Positions 9,541 through 22,450 of a DNA stretch of 64,000 bases are shown in pieces (within the stretch, counting starts at the first letter, position 1; the number at the start of each line of letters is the position of its first letter). Under the pieces are notes generated by a model. That model saw only the letters and a program-made list of their open reading frames with translations. It ran no database searches and was not told the origin of the DNA. The translations under genes were made by a program, and so were the position numbers. Source of the stretch: Primula veris. Lineage: Eukaryota > Streptophyta > Magnoliopsida > Ericales > Primulaceae. The stretch spans positions 5,642,001 through 5,706,000 of the forward strand of contig OY821751.1 of assembly GCA_963682055.1 (NCBI GenBank), given 5' to 3'.

Positions 9541-10978
9541 TAAATTAAGCACGAGCTTCAGCTCCTATCACGCAAGGCTCCGCTCCCTCGAGCTTGTAAG
9601 AAGGAAGGACTTATTTAGAACTCGTTCGAGCCCCTGACATCCGGTTTTGGTACTTACCGGCTAGACAGAGAGATATTTTTTTATTAACAGCCAAGACAGA
9701 TCATAGGCCGGAAAGGTAAGTATTTTTTCTTTGCGTTGCTAGGCGTCTTAGTGTAGAAGGAGAAAAGATAGTTAGGAACATTCAAGGCGAGGCAGCTACA
9801 TAGTTCGCCGAGGTCGTCGTCCCTATCGCTGGTTCAAAGCTAGAAGCAAGACGAGGTCCTGTTCTAAGGCTAGGTCCAGAAAGGTGAGGTCCCAAAGAAA
9901 GGGCTATGCGAAAGGTTGCTTCAATCTTCCTTTCGGCCTAATTGTACGACTTTGGTATGATGTCCTTCCAACGTGGATTCATGTAGAACATCGCGCACGA
10001 AGCATATTGAAATTGATTGTCACTTTGTCCGCCACCACCTTCAGTTCGGTACTATTGCTCTACCGTTTCTCTCTTCCTCTCCACCTCCGTCCCAGATTCC
10101 ATCGCCGCGGCCATCTGGGGCTGGGATTTAGGATTCCACTTAGAAAGCTATGTCTCGAGAACGCCTTCCTTTTAACTAAGGCAATGGGTCTCTCAGGCAT
10201 TTTATCCAGGCTGTCCGCTTTATCGGGGTCACTCTCACTCTAAGTCCGAACACAGGACATCTTATTCACGAACCCCTTTTTTAAGAGAATCGGGTTTGTA
10301 CCCTAAATTTGACAGGGTTGTATTTTTGGTTGAAATGGGATGGTGTTCAAACTCCCGAAATTCATCTAGCCCTAATATTCTATCTGAAGAAGGGTACGAT
10401 GGGAAAGAAAGCTTCAGGCAGATCAACGGATTTTTGGCGTCGCCCTATCTTGCTGGAGGCAGATTTTATAAAAAAAAAGCGGTGGATTACTTGGATTGGT
10501 TCTCGGACACCAGATCGCTCATGCCTGCCCATTTTGTCTCGCCCTAAAAGGAATGGCTCTCTTAGTTACGCTGCGCCCCGACCCGAGTCCTAATTTGAGT
10601 AAATGGAAATTTACTAATTTCATCTTTTACGGAATCGATCCCCTTTTGACTGTACAAGAATATGTGGAGCTCGGCTAGCACACGTATAGCTCTTCACATC
10701 GACATCGAGTATGCTCGCAATTTGCTTTTCTCCATTATACATACGAATTTTGAGAAGTAGAGCGGAACCTGGATTCATCACGAAAGGGCCGTTTGCTTAA
10801 CTTCATTTTTTTTGGTTCACGCTTCATGGCATTTCCACTATAAAAACCTCAGTTGACTGAACTCTCTCCTGACCTGCGGTTTTCTGGATGTTAAATACTT
10901 TTCTGGATGTTAATTACCCTTGGATGGGTTACTTTTTATTGGCATTGGAAGCACATGGAAAAGAAAGTTTGAAACTTT

Positions 10979-12022
10979 TGTTGGAAAAAAAAACCAATTG
11001 GTTTTTATTTGAGTGAATGCTATTTTAATTTAGTGGTTATAAAAACCATTCATTGTTTCCACTTATGTGTCTTTAATTGTAAAATGAGTTACAAATAAAA
11101 TGTTTAAAAAGGATGGTCTTGGTCCATTTTTGGGGACACTTTTTCAAGACAAGTTTCATACATGGCATATACGCATGCATACATATAGAGAGAGAGTACC
11201 GCACCACCAACGGCCCGACCGTGGCTCGGTGCCGTTTCCATCGAGTCACATGCAATAGACGTTGTACCTTGGGAACGAAGTGCCCCATTTAGCCAGAAGT
11301 AGAGGTGGCGGGACAAATATCGTTTAAGGGAAACTGTTTGCAGTTACCTCGTCTCGGACTTTAGTCCATTTCGGTATCATTTACATACTCTTAATTTTGA
11401 AGGTTTTAATTGATATTTATATATTTGAGGAAACCATTTTCTGTTTATTTGTCCATTTCTTTTCGGGGTTTTATAGATTTAGTACACCAAACTATCTGTT
11501 TTTAACGATTTGGGTACCCACCTTTCAAATTTTCCAATTTAGGTACCACACTATAATAAATTTCTAATTTAGGTACCACCGTCTAAATAAATTACGGAAT
11601 CATGTCACGTGACATTTGACAAACATTAATTTAAGAGGTTAATTTGACAATTCTGCATAAAAATATGTCATCCTATAAAAATATTTTTTCCAATTTCACA
11701 CATAACAAAAATTTGGATTATATGCTAAAATTTTTTTGTGTGAAATTGGGAAAAAAGTTTTTCTAGGATGACATATTTTTGTGCAAAATTGTCAAATTAG
11801 CCTCTCAAATTAATGTTTATCAAATGTCACGTGACATGATTTCGTGATTTATTAAGACGGTGGTACCTAAATTGAAAATTTATTATAGTGTGGTAGCTAA
11901 ATTGAAAAATTTGAAAGGTGGGTATCAAAATCGTTAACCGTACTATAGTTTGGGATAGTAAATGTATTTTTTCCCTTTCTTTTCCGTAGAAATTATTGTG
12001 TTTATTTACAACGTACCCAACA
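10979..12022 (+). repeat. 5' LTR of copia element 1, split by a MITE
   Basis: Aligns with 17196-17717 except for the extra 520 bp made by the MITE (511 bp) and its 9-bp target duplication. Identity outside the insertion is high, judged by eye at around 95%. Confidence 0.92.
11465..11975. mobile_element. 511-bp MULE-type MITE nested in the LTR
   Basis: The two halves are long imperfect inverted repeats, so the whole element can fold back. Termini are gggg...  and ...ccc. A perfect 9-bp duplication, tttcttttc, flanks it (11456-11464 and 11976-11984). The intact LTR at 17.2-17.7 kb shows a single tttcttttc at the same place. Its arms resemble the design of the MULE TIR at 651 (an 'accaaactat' start, then repeated 'caattt.ggtac' phrases), but it is not a simple deletion product of that element. 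It has no coding capacity. Confidence 0.92.
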
Positions 12023-15000
12023 ATCTTAAACGATATTCTTTTTTATGTTTCGTACGTTAATACAACAATCTTAAACGATATATTTTATGTTTGTACGTTT
12101 GATACAATAATTTCGGTGTATGGATCATACAGAAAATTATTTCCGTGGTTAAGACAGTTCTTTGGAAAATCTTTTTCTAACAAACATTGGTTTTAAGAAA
12201 TTGGTGTTTCCGGTTGAATTGTCGAAAGCGTTTTGTGTTTGCTTTACCTTGTTTGGTATTTTTGTGAAATTCCAATTTTTCGGTTTTTAACCGTATCGTA
12301 TGTATGTTTATGATATATATTATTGTTCGCATACGAGCATATTGATTGCGTTTTGATAATATGTTTTATCATCGTTTGGATTTTGAGAAAATATATATTT
12401 TGCTTGGTGATGATCTAGGTGGTATAAATGGTTAATCATGGATGTTGTTTTTAGCACGATGGAGTTAGAATAATTTTTCCTCATGTCTTGAGTGGCTCAT
12501 TTTCTTCAAATTGGGACTTTGGATGGGTTACTTTGTGTTAGCTATATTAGTTTTCCAGGTCACTTTGAAGTATATGTGATGGAAGACTAGGAGGTGAAGG
12601 AGTATTGGATTAAGAGGATTAGCGTTGATACAGTGTATCGTTTTGGAATAAATGGTGAGGGTATATATCTGTTTAGGTTTTTAGACAACAGAACTTTGGT
12701 GCTTAGGCGTGACAGCTAATTTAATCCAGTGAGTTTCTGTTAAAAAAAAATAATGAATTATATTAACGTTTCTGGAGCAACGTTTGTATGTTGGTGTATG
12801 TATGCAGTATGCTTATATCATGTAATGTATAAGTTTTTATAACCATGTTTTATTGGGTGAACTAATTAGTTACGGTTTTATAATTAATTGGGATTATTGG
12901 CTGTTTTAATTCATGAACAATGTGATTAGAGACTTAGATTTATATTGTTAGCCATTATTAACATGAAAATAATAAGCATGTATAAAACAATGGAATTGGA
13001 GAATTGATGATTATTCAAAACAGTTCTAGTAAAAGTCATTAAATTGGGGATTACGACAGAACTGGTCTCGAAATAGTTCTTGTAAAACCCTTTTCTGATT
13101 TTCAGAATTTGGGGCTTACGACAGAACTGGTTGAATTATGAGATTGTTTTGTGTAAAATCAGATTTATCTGGTGTTTACGGCTGAATAAATCTTTCAGAA
13201 TTTGATAATCTTTTTCGGGAATGAACTAGAATATTCTTGCAAAATCAGTTTCTTGAAACCATGCGTGGTTATAGAAATTTGATGTTTGCGAAGGAGGAGT
13301 TTTAATTTCATTTTTCGAAATTAGATTGTGCGTGTTTGTTATTTGAGATAACAAACAGTTTCCTGCGGGAAATGTCCGGAACACAGTGGGTGCTGGAACT
13401 GACCAGAATATTATGGGTGCCGGTGTAACTCATATTAATTTTGCATGAGTACATATTAATGACGGGGGTTACAAATTCAAAATCACCATTATTAAAGACA
13501 CTAATGTGCTGATATAATGAGTGATATCCTTATTAATTGTGATGTACTGCAATTTAATTTGAAGGGTTACAAATTTTTTAACCCTTATTAATGACGAGTA
13601 TTTATAACTTTTTATTAATTGTGATCAATCGCAATTTAATTTGGAGAGTTATAAAATATTGTAACGACAGTTATTGTTGGCATTTATGGAGAGATTTATT
13701 AGCTAACTACGAATTGCAATGACGAGTCGGTTACTTATTTGGATGAAAGGTTATTTAATAACCAACTTTGTTCATCCAAGAGCAAATAATTTGATGATTA
13801 ACAAATTATAAATGGTCGTTGAGTTTATTTTAAGAATAAACAAATATCGGCTAATTTATTATTTGTTGAAATATATCTTATTAATTTGCTGAAAGAACAT
13901 TTAATTATTTGTTGAATTAACATCTTATTTATTTGTTGAAAAAACATTTATTAATTTGTTGAAATAACATAATATTAATTTGTTAGTAAAGCATATTGTG
14001 AATATGTTGAGTTTGCTATTATTGAGAATAGTAATTTAGTAATATTATATTACTATTATTGTGGGAGAACCCCAAGGGTCCCACAAATGTGGGGGTAACC
14101 CGTCGATCCTGTAGATCGAGAATCTAAACGTACCCCAAAGCGCCTACGGGCGAGTGAGATAATGTCTAACGGTTCAGTGGTATAGACCTTAAACGTCTGA
14201 AATAAATGATAAAATTCATTTATCACATTGAAAGCTGTTAAGTTTCTCAATAAAAAAAATAAAAATAAAATTGCATGTCCTGAGTGAGGACAAAGGGAAT
14301 GCACGAACTGTGGGGGCGTTAATGTGTGAAAACGTTTTAAACGTTTGGAAATCCACTAACAAGTGCAAGCATACAAATCTGAATCATGACTAGTGGTTTT
14401 TGAAACCTAAAGGACAGTAGCCTTTCGGTAGCCAAAACACTAGGATCAAATTGTGATAAGTTTGCTTGTTTGTGGCAATACATGAGTGACTATTTGTTCA
14501 AAATGAGCATTTTAGTCGATACTTTTGTGGTCAATAATGACATGTTGAGTTATTCAACTAAGTCACTGATTTGACATGATATAGTAGGTCATGAAAATAT
14601 AAAACCATAAATGTTTTATTTTTCTAAATCTATTATTTAAATTGAAACACAAATATAAGTTTGTGTTTGAAGCAATGTATTGCTAAGTCTTCAGTTCGAA
14701 GTTTCGAACAGAGTACATAACCTAATGGTTTGATGCATTTGAGATGCGTGCAAAACCAAGAAGGGTTTAAAAGGTATTTACTCAATTTATTGATGGTTGT
14801 ACTAAACACTGATATGTCTACTTGATGAGAAGTAAAGATAAATCAGTCGAGATATTCATTCAAGTACGAATGAATACGTGAATTCTATTGTTGAGGATTA
14901 AGACTTGTCAGAAAACATGTTTAATCATGGGTGTTTTGTTGTGTTAATCTACCAACTTTAATCCAATGATTAAGTGTTAATCATTAAATGATAGACTATT

Positions 15001-15865
15001 CTTGGACATGTTAGATATTGTCTAACTAGTTCCGAAATGGTATATTCACATGGATATGAATACATGATCAGTGTGATTGAAACGGTGAGCATGAGACACT
15101 GTTTGCACAATTGTGTGGTTGGAATGTCATGTTGATAACTTCAGGGTTAAACTCTGAGTTTGTGCGGGAAGTGAGCTTTTTGCAAGATAGGTGTTGAACA
15201 AACTATCTCTTAGGAAGTTGGACCAAACAGTCAAAATTATAGAAGGCATGGTGCCTGACTATAAGTTCATGAAAGTTTGGTGCTACCTAAGAAAGGTCTC
15301 AATCTTGTTCCTTGAAGGACTTGGATAGGATCGAAAAACTATAGATTGTGTGTTTTTCGGATAAGCACAAAATATAGTGCTAATCGGTTTCTAGTGCATA
15401 AGGCACATGACTTTAAAGTTCATATAGAACATTGTTCTATGCCCGAGAAGCATATTTTCTAAAAGAGAAATTTTTCCACAAAAAAAACTCTAACGCCTGG
15501 CGAGTGTGATCAATACGTTGAGGGTTCAAATCATTACGCTACCCAATACAAGTGAACACTCAAACGGTGCTGGAAAAGTGGGAAAGTGAATCTTGTAAGG
15601 AAGATGAAGTGCCTCGGCATGGTAAAATGGTAAGTAATGAAACTTCCTTTGTCCCTTGACCTTCATGAGTGAAGGTGAATCAACGATATTGAATTAATCA
15701 ATGTTATCCATATAATGTGTATATGGGAAGATGCCATCAACAATGAGGTTGATAGGCACGTGAGAAATAAAGTCAATTATTTTAAGTAAACTGACGGTTT
15801 TGATAATTTTAATGTCTAATACTCTAATCTCTATGAAAAGACGCATCATTAATGAATGAGAACAT
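12023..15865 (+). other. Non-coding 5' interior of copia element 1
   Basis: Expected to hold gag, protease and integrase, but no frame or motif survives that I can read. Immediately after the LTR a 40-bp stretch (acaacaatcttaaacgatat) occurs twice, at about 12018 and 12062. A degenerate minisatellite built on 'tttgttgaa.taacat' lies at about 13855-14010. Confidence 0.6.
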
Positions 15866-16616
15866 GTGTTTTATAAATGGAGATCTAGAGAATTAGGAAC
15901 AACCCATTGGTCGTGGTTCCGTGTAAAGTAAGTCAAGGTGCAAAAACTTGTTAAGTCACTATATGGACTAAAACAAACACCTAACTTATCATATGTAGTC
16001 TCTTGTGCGTCAAGAACTGCACTAGACCAGATATAGCTAACTCAGTGAGCATACCGAGTAGGTTTGCCAATGAGGCTTCTCAGATACATGAGGTATACTG
16101 CCAATCATGAACTGCATTATACGAGATGTCCAAAATATTTAGAGGGTATTTTGATACCAAGTTTCTCAAACTTTAACAGTACAAGGTCTACGAGTGGATA
16201 TGTTTGTACTTAAAGAGGTTGCAGTCTCATAGAGGTCTGTAAAACAGACATGCATACGTGGATCAACTATGAAATCAGAATTCATAATGTTGTAGACACT
16301 GAAAAAAGGCATATTGGCTGAGAGTTTTTGGAGGTATTCCCAAGTGGCCAAAATTTGTTCCCTCAATAAGCGTGCACTGATAAAGTCAGTCAGTTATTGA
16401 ACGGGATCAGAGTAATTGTATAATGGAAAGTCCCGACAAAGTCATGACATAGTCGTCGGAGACACAAGTCCGCAAAAGGAATTGCTAGCAAACAGTGTGG
16501 TATCCTTAGACTTTGCAAGGTCCAAGGATAATAATGCAGATCCATATACAAAATGCTTGACTCATGGAGGAGTCGGAGCATCATCGAGAGAAATGGGGGT
16601 TGAAGCCCAATAAATT
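15866..16616 (+). pseudogene. Copia reverse transcriptase-RNase H remnant
   Basis: In shifting frames the plus strand gives FINGDLEN, then KSLYGLKQTPN, then CTRPDIAN (all copia reverse-transcriptase landmarks), and near the end MYNGKSRQSHDIVV, SLDFARSKDNNADPYTK and SSREMG, the copia RNase H C-terminus. Numerous stops and frameshifts separate these blocks. The order and orientation agree with the LTR strand assigned to the element. Confidence 0.85.
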
Positions 16617-17195
16617 GGAAACCTTCACATAAGCTACCCAACCTGTACTTAAAATTTCAGTCTCAGGTTCAATGGGAAAACTGAACTGTGCGGGTTACCG
16701 AACAAAGCACTCGAGAACATAAGTTCTCAGCCCATTTCTATGATGAAAGAGTGATAGACCTGTACCATTTTAAGGGTGAGCATGAGGCTTTTAATGAATC
16801 AAGTATCTCGAAGGCCGAGTGGGGTGAGTCAGGACACATTTGACTTGAAAATCACCTATAACGAGTGTGTATGGCTGATATTATGTGATGGGCTAGGGTT
16901 AAATCGCTAGAGCACTCGGTTGAATTTGCCAAGGCAGTCCATGGCCAAATATGGACAACAACTAAAGGGACTAGTAAGTGGTGTAGAGAAGACACTGTGC
17001 GGGTATCATTTTGTTATACACAAAACGTTGAGGGTTCAAAGCATTACGCTACCTAAGACAAGTATATACGAAAGGTATTTCGCTATGGCAGGTTCAAGGC
17101 ATGCGCTACCTGTCCTTATACAGTGAATTCTCGTGGTTCTCTCGATTGTATTTAGTTGCACGTTGCATGTTTTAGATCGCATTCATGTGGGGGAT
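16617..17195 (+). other. 3' untranslated region of copia element 1
   Basis: About 580 bp between the end of RNase H homology and the 3' LTR. No coding frame is assigned. It ends in the purine-rich tract catgtgggggat that would prime plus-strand synthesis. Confidence 0.65.
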
Positions 17196-17717
17196 TGTTG
17201 GAAAAAAAACCAAGTGGTTTTTATTTGAGTGAATGCTATTTTAATTTAGTGGTTATAAAACCATTCATTCTCCCCATTTATGTGTCTTTAATTGTAAAAT
17301 GAGTTACAAAGAAAAGGTTTAAAAAGGATGGTCTTGGTCCATTTTTGGGGACACTTTTTCAAGACAAGTTTCATACATGGCATATACACATGCATACATA
17401 TAGAGAGAGAGTACCGCACCACCAATGGCCCGACCGTGGCTCGGTGCCGTTTCCGTCGAGTCACATGCGATAGATGTTGTACCTTAGGAACGAAGTGCCC
17501 CATTTAGCCAGAAACAGATATGGCGGGGCAAATATCTTTTAAGGGAAACTATTTGCAGTTACCTCGTTTCGGACTTTAATCCATTTCGGTATCATTTACA
17601 TACTCTTAATTTTGAAGGTTGTAATTGATATTTATATATTTGAGGAAACCATTTTCTGTTTATTTGTCCATTTCTTTTCCGTAGAAATTATTGTGTTTAT
17701 TTACAACGTACCCAACA
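17196..17717 (+). repeat. 3' LTR of copia element 1
   Basis: 522 bp, from TGTTGG to CCAACA. It is uninterrupted and serves as the reference for the empty MITE site. It is followed at once by acttt. Confidence 0.93.
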
Positions 17718-18299
17718 ACTTTTTAATCTCTGATTCAATCTTCTCCGAAGATATGAAATAAGAAAAATCCGAAAGATCTTTTTGTAGTGTGATAATACCA
17801 AAATATCAAGTTGGTTCGGTTGTCTTTATCTTGATCCTTACAGGCCTCTTGAATTCAATTGTAGCAGCTCCGGCATCAATTAATTTTCACCTTTTCTTCT
17901 AACATTATTATTTTTTTTTTTTTTTCATGTTCTGTAAAAAGGTGAACACTAAGCCAATGTTCAAGATGCTGAACAACAAAGTTTTCTTTTGGAAAAACAC
18001 TACCGTTATGGGAATGTACATGCGGTAGAAAAATTACGTCAATCCATTGAGATATGGTATGCTACAGCCTACAAGTGAATATTTGCGACAAGAAATGAAT
18101 CCGAATTTTAGAATGACTGACCCTTTTAATCCAGTTCAGAAGATCAAGGTAGTGAAGTGACAAAAGGTGGTTAAGTGACCGATGTCAAGATTCATTCAAT
18201 CTCGGGACCAAGGGGGGTAGCAATCGCCTCTGCATCTGGATTTATGCTTGGAACAGTCTTCTCTCTTCTACTTCTACATTTGCACCCGGAAGATCTCGG

Positions 18300-18340
18300 T
18301 CTTGCGACCGTACTCCCCAGGCGGAGTGTTTCACGCGTTA
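18300..18340 (-). pseudogene. rrn18: Mitochondrial 18S rRNA fragment
   Basis: About 40 bp containing gcgaccgtactccccaggcg and agtgtttcacgcgtta. This is the reverse complement of the conserved small-subunit rRNA segment in its plant mitochondrial form ('ggagtgtttcacgcg' rather than the plastid variant). Confidence 0.8.
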
Positions 18341-19142
18341 TTAATAAGTCAGGTCGAGGAGTGGCAATCTTTCTCTTTCTATACGACGCAATTTCAAATT
18401 CCGATTTAAATCCAACAGAGAAGTAAATAATCGATTAGAGCCATTGACTGCGTTTATTCCGGTATGTCTGTTGTGGGTTTTCGAAACCTTGTGTAGTAAA
18501 ATAAAGTGGGATGCTGTATTTCCAAGATTGGATTTCATATTCGAATGAACCGCGTAATCGTAAGAAAGTGGGTTTTGGCTTTTCGCTATCCTATGAAAGG
18601 AAGGCTGGCTCATAGCCTCTCTTTTTCGTGCTGTCAAGGTGAGTTCAATGGCAACGATAGGGAAATACCTAAGACCAAGGTCTGATGGGCTGACGCAGTA
18701 AATCAAGTAGGCAATAGAACGAAAAAAGAAAAGAAAGCACCGTGGCGGTGAAGCACCCCTTTTTTAGAATGGATTCACTATTTTCCATCTTTCGAAATTC
18801 ATTCTAATTAATAGAAGAGAACTGGGATCTGAGACCGAGTATGGACTGTGAAGTCTCGCGAAGCTAGGTTTGCGAAACTTAGCGAGTTTTATAAGGCCGA
18901 CCACTACAGAAGCCGCCGGCGGAGAAAGCTCTTCGAGCTTCCCTTCATTCGTTGCTAAGCCAAGGTCCCAGGTCTCCCCCTTCAAAGCGAACAGTAGATC
19001 CTGTTGATTCGGTTGAGGCATAACAAAAAAAAAAGAGTTTCATTCGTTAAAGACCCATCACCAGCAGCGAGAGAAACTGACTTAAAGCTTTGATTCTCTG
19101 ATGGCGGAGTCGGTGACGGTACGAAATCGATCGGAGAGAAGA

Positions 19143-19280
19143 GGAACAAAACGAAATGAGGCGTTTCTAGCTCTAGTTTCGGATGAGCTTCTCCCAATTA
19201 TGTCTGGTAATAGAATAGGGCGGCTTGCTCTGACCAAGACTCCACTTTTTGCTCCGTCCGTGGAGCATATGAATTTCCTG
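19143..19280 (-). pseudogene. ccmFC: ccmFC fragment (cytochrome c maturation)
   Basis: The minus strand reads RKFICSTDGAKSGVLVRASR, PILLPDIIGRSSSETRARN and FRFVP, matching plant mitochondrial CcmFC. About 46 codons are present, and unrelated frame follows on both sides. There is no start, no haem-handling region and no chance of function. Confidence 0.9.
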
Positions 19281-19799
19281 AAATGAAGAGTATGGTTCGA
19301 AGGGAAGGAATTTACCATACCCCAAACCGACACAGGTGAACACAAGACATGCAGGAATGAGATAACTATTTGAAAGAACAATAGAAAGGGGATTCGCCAA
19401 CAGGAGAAGACCCATTCTTCTAGATGAAAGAAGAGGGTAACCTACGGTTTGGAAGGTTACCGGGCTGATGCGGCCGGTTACCGGGAAACGCGTTCGTCCG
19501 TCGTACCTAGGTGTTCAAATGCATATTGGCTGTATAAAAGTTAAATCTTGAAGAAACAATGTCACGTCTCTAGAAATTAGAACGTGACTTATGACAAGAG
19601 CCAAGAAGATTAAATAGATTTAATCACTAATTCTTTAGCATCTTAGTCGTTTTCTGTGGTAGTTACTTTTTTTAACTTTTAAGCATAAAACAAATTGATC
19701 AACAAGCTAAACGGTTTATCTTGTATGAGAATAATTAGTATCAAGAAATGACATGACGTAACCGATGTGCAAGATGAAACCTAACTTTTCATTATCATA

Positions 19800-20110
19800 T
19801 CATACTATTAATATATATATATATATAAGTCAATTCAAAAAAATTGAGTCTGTCAAAATTTGTCATTTTTTTTTTTCAAAAATACTATTAAACATTTTTA
19901 TTAATTACCATAGTGTTATACTCTCATAACAAATCGAAAACTAATAACACTTTTTATCATTTTTTAACAACTCAACATTTTTTTTTAATTTTATCATATT
20001 ATATTCTATCTCTTTTTATTGTTCATATATTTGTATCATAAATACACTTATTTTATATATTTTCATGCCACTACGCGTTGCACACGCAATATGTGGGGAA
20101 CGATAACTAG
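19800..20110 (+). mobile_element. Short non-autonomous Helitron
   Basis: Begins TCATACTATTAAT after an A (19799) and ends CTAG before a T (20111), as expected for A-T insertion with no target duplication. A GC-rich imperfect hairpin (tacgcgttgcacacgcaata region) precedes the 3' end. The same terminal design occurs at 34338-34637 (minus strand) and 25740-26055. It is 311 bp with no coding capacity. Confidence 0.75.
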
Positions 20111-22229
20111 TAATATTATATGTGAAGAAATAATTAAACAAGTAAAATAAGAATAAAGGTGAGGAGAATATTAAGAGAAATATAGAAAAAATATTAGAGA
20201 ATTGGGAATGAGCAGGTTAATACTTTGTTTATCTATAATAAACATAAACCATAATGAACAAAAGAATGAGTACTTATGAGGACCGATTGGGCAACTGTAA
20301 CTTGTAAAACTTGACTAGCCAAAAAAATAAAAAAAATAAGTCGAACTCAGAATCCGAAATAATAATCAAAATGTACAATTGGGTCATTTCTCTTTCATTA
20401 AAACAACCTTGACCGCGTTGTCAAACTCAAGCCATATAGTTGAAGAACTAAATAATTCGTCTCGAACCACCGGTTTAGACCGAAACATGAATAGAAACTG
20501 TTTACATATTCTTTTAGACCAAACATTTTCCGGCTCTTTCTCTTGAATTTAAGTGCGGTTGTATGTGTAACATCTCAGACCCAATAGGAAGTTACACGGC
20601 CGAATAACACGTGAAGCGGCACGTGCTAGACAAATCCTGACTAAAAAAAGAAACATTTTGAAATAGACTTCTCAATTAAACAAGCCTAAATTTTAATAAA
20701 GCATCTATAAATAACAACTTCACTATTTTTATACAACTCAACCGACGCCTTTACAACTTACTAGCTAAAAACAAATATAATCACATCGGAATCTAAATAC
20801 TTAATCCTATAAGATATGTCTGGTTCCGACTAACTTGATCTCGACTCTATAAACCTGAAAACATTTTAAAAACGAGGGTTAAACTAAACGAGTTTAGTGA
20901 ATGGTTTACCTTGCAATATATAATAGGGACAAAAATAGCTTTTTATCATCTTATCATTTTCTTTCAAAAACAATACTTTTATTTAATAAAATTTTCAAAG
21001 CACGAATATAATAAAATTATAATTTTTGGTGTGATAAATACGATAATATAAATTGAATATTAAGCCCGATTGGACTTTGCAATCTCCTAGCTGAATTCAA
21101 ACTTTTTGAATCTTTTTTCTTCTTTTTTTTGGATCCAGACTTCCTGGATCTCTCCTTGGATTCAGCCTTCCTGAATCTCTTTTTATTCATTGGATTTGGA
21201 CTGCGCAAATCTCTTTTATTCTATAAAATTAAATCAAAATATAAAACATAATGATCACAAAAAACATAAACCGTATTTAAAATCTTATACGTTCATCAAT
21301 GTATATAAAAACTCATTCTTTCAAAACTTGTAACTTGCAATTCGATATATACATATATATTTTAATATTTCAAAAATAATTGAACATGCAAACGTTTGTT
21401 AGAAATGCAATGCAATTTTATAATAGCAAGTAAAAAAACCATACATCTGATTCAAATGAAGTAAACAAAAGAACTAGCTACCAAAATCTTTAAAGGCTAT
21501 ACTGGGATATTAGCAAATTCTCTAACCACTTACGTAAACGGCTCCATCAATTTTTTTTTATTAAAATGTGTAGCATTGACATTCCAGTGATGGGGTAATT
21601 AATAGATAAATAAAATATAAACTCATGTAAGTTTTTAAGGGGTATCTCTTCTTAGTTGTAAGTAAATATGTGTTACATATATATATATACATACAATTTG
21701 GTTACATAAAATTTCCAAAGTAAATGAACTAATTAAATGGCATTAATTCCATACCATCAACCATCATGCATAACGTTTAAATTTATATGTTACTATTTTC
21801 ATTCTCCTTTCACATTAACTATCATAATTAACCATCCTAATTATACAATGAGGTAAACGTAACATAATAGTTGGAATATGAATAAGGAATGAACAACAAC
21901 GTACAAATTAAATATGGTTATAAGTCCATTTTAATTATTTAGTCTTTTGACTTCCACTACCAAATTAATTCTCTATTTCCGGCGTTACAAATTATCCTTT
22001 CATTTTGCTAAACTTATACAACATATAAATAAATACTCCTTAAATCCAAACTTATACAACATATATATACTAAAGGTTCAAAGAAGGTGGACGCCAAAAT
22101 TAAGGCCAATACTTAATGACCCATCAGTCTACTAATAATAGTACCCAAATAACTTACTAAATCGTTAATAATAAAAGTAAAAATCGAAATTAAAATACGG
22201 ATTTCACACTGTGTGTATGTTTAACTCCT

Positions 22230-22450
22230 TTTTTCTTTTGGCACAAAGTAACTGATTTTATTAAGATCCAGTGGATGCTAGGGACATGCCCCTTTATAAG
22301 TAGCATTACAGACAACAATGTCCGATCAAAATCCGATAAAACAAATATCATACAAATTTATGCCTAAGCGAGCTATTTCAAGGAAAAAGGAACTGCACCA
22401 AGTTTTCAACTTAGCCTGTTTAGATCAAGTGAAAATGAGCTCTAAAAAAC
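22230..22450 (-). mobile_element. Probable LINE 3' end fragment
   Basis: On the minus strand it reads '...ggcatgtccctagcatccac' then 'aataaaatcagttactttgt', followed by an A-rich tail (plus strand ccttttttctttt at 22228). This is the pattern of a 5'-truncated LINE 3' UTR. No coding part remains. Confidence 0.45.

Larger units (their letters stand above)
6890..10973. other. Mitochondrial DNA insertion (NUMT), left part
   Basis: Base composition rises to roughly 45% G+C and the texture changes to that of plant mitochondrial intergenic DNA. Embedded fragments are nad5 (minus strand), plastid-type 16S rRNA and plastid ndhH. Plastid pieces inside mitochondrial genomes are common in plants, so one transfer of mitochondrial DNA explains the mixture. 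No complete organelle gene is present. Open frames here (for example 9884-10243 and 10309-10593) have no family I recognise and are not called as genes. The right edge is uncertain between about 10860 and the copia insertion at 10979. Confidence 0.75.
10979..17717 (+). mobile_element. Degenerate Ty1/copia LTR retrotransposon
   Basis: LTRs begin TGTTGG and end CCAACA: 10979-12022 (1044 bp including a later MITE) and 17196-17717 (522 bp). The 5-bp duplication acttt flanks the element at 10974-10978 and 17718-17722. A purine-rich tract, catgtgggggat, precedes the 3' LTR. Only the end of pol is recognisable (15866-16616). About 3.8 kb after the 5' LTR has no coding frame I can assign, and no standard initiator-methionine primer site is visible. 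The element lies inside the mitochondrial block, so it inserted after that block reached the nucleus. Confidence 0.92.
17723..19515. other. Mitochondrial DNA insertion (NUMT), right part
   Basis: The same mitochondrial texture resumes directly after the copia target duplication. It carries an 18S rRNA fragment and a ccmFC fragment, both on the minus strand. I infer that it was contiguous with the left block before the retrotransposon inserted. The right edge is about 19515, where composition returns to AT-rich. Confidence 0.75.

Noticed and set aside
9884..10593. Plus-strand frames (119 and 94 codons) in the mitochondrial block
   Set aside because: No family recognised, no complete organelle gene, and overlapping frames. 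Best explained as stop-poor GC-richer organelle DNA.
14056..14304. 82-codon minus-strand frame in copia element 1
   Set aside because: It lies opposite to the element's coding strand and shows no gag or pol motif.
18764..19021. 85-codon minus-strand frame in the right NUMT part
   Set aside because: The opening MPQPNQ resembles mitochondrial gene starts, but the rest matches nothing I know. Not safe to name.
20576..20900. Possible LTR starting tgtaacatctcagaccc
   Set aside because: The phrase is common at plant LTR starts, but I found no matching end, target duplication or partner copy in the window.
21017..21208. 63-codon Lys/Ser-rich frame
   Set aside because: It is low-complexity, produced by imperfect repeats of a 'ttcctgaatctc'-type sequence.
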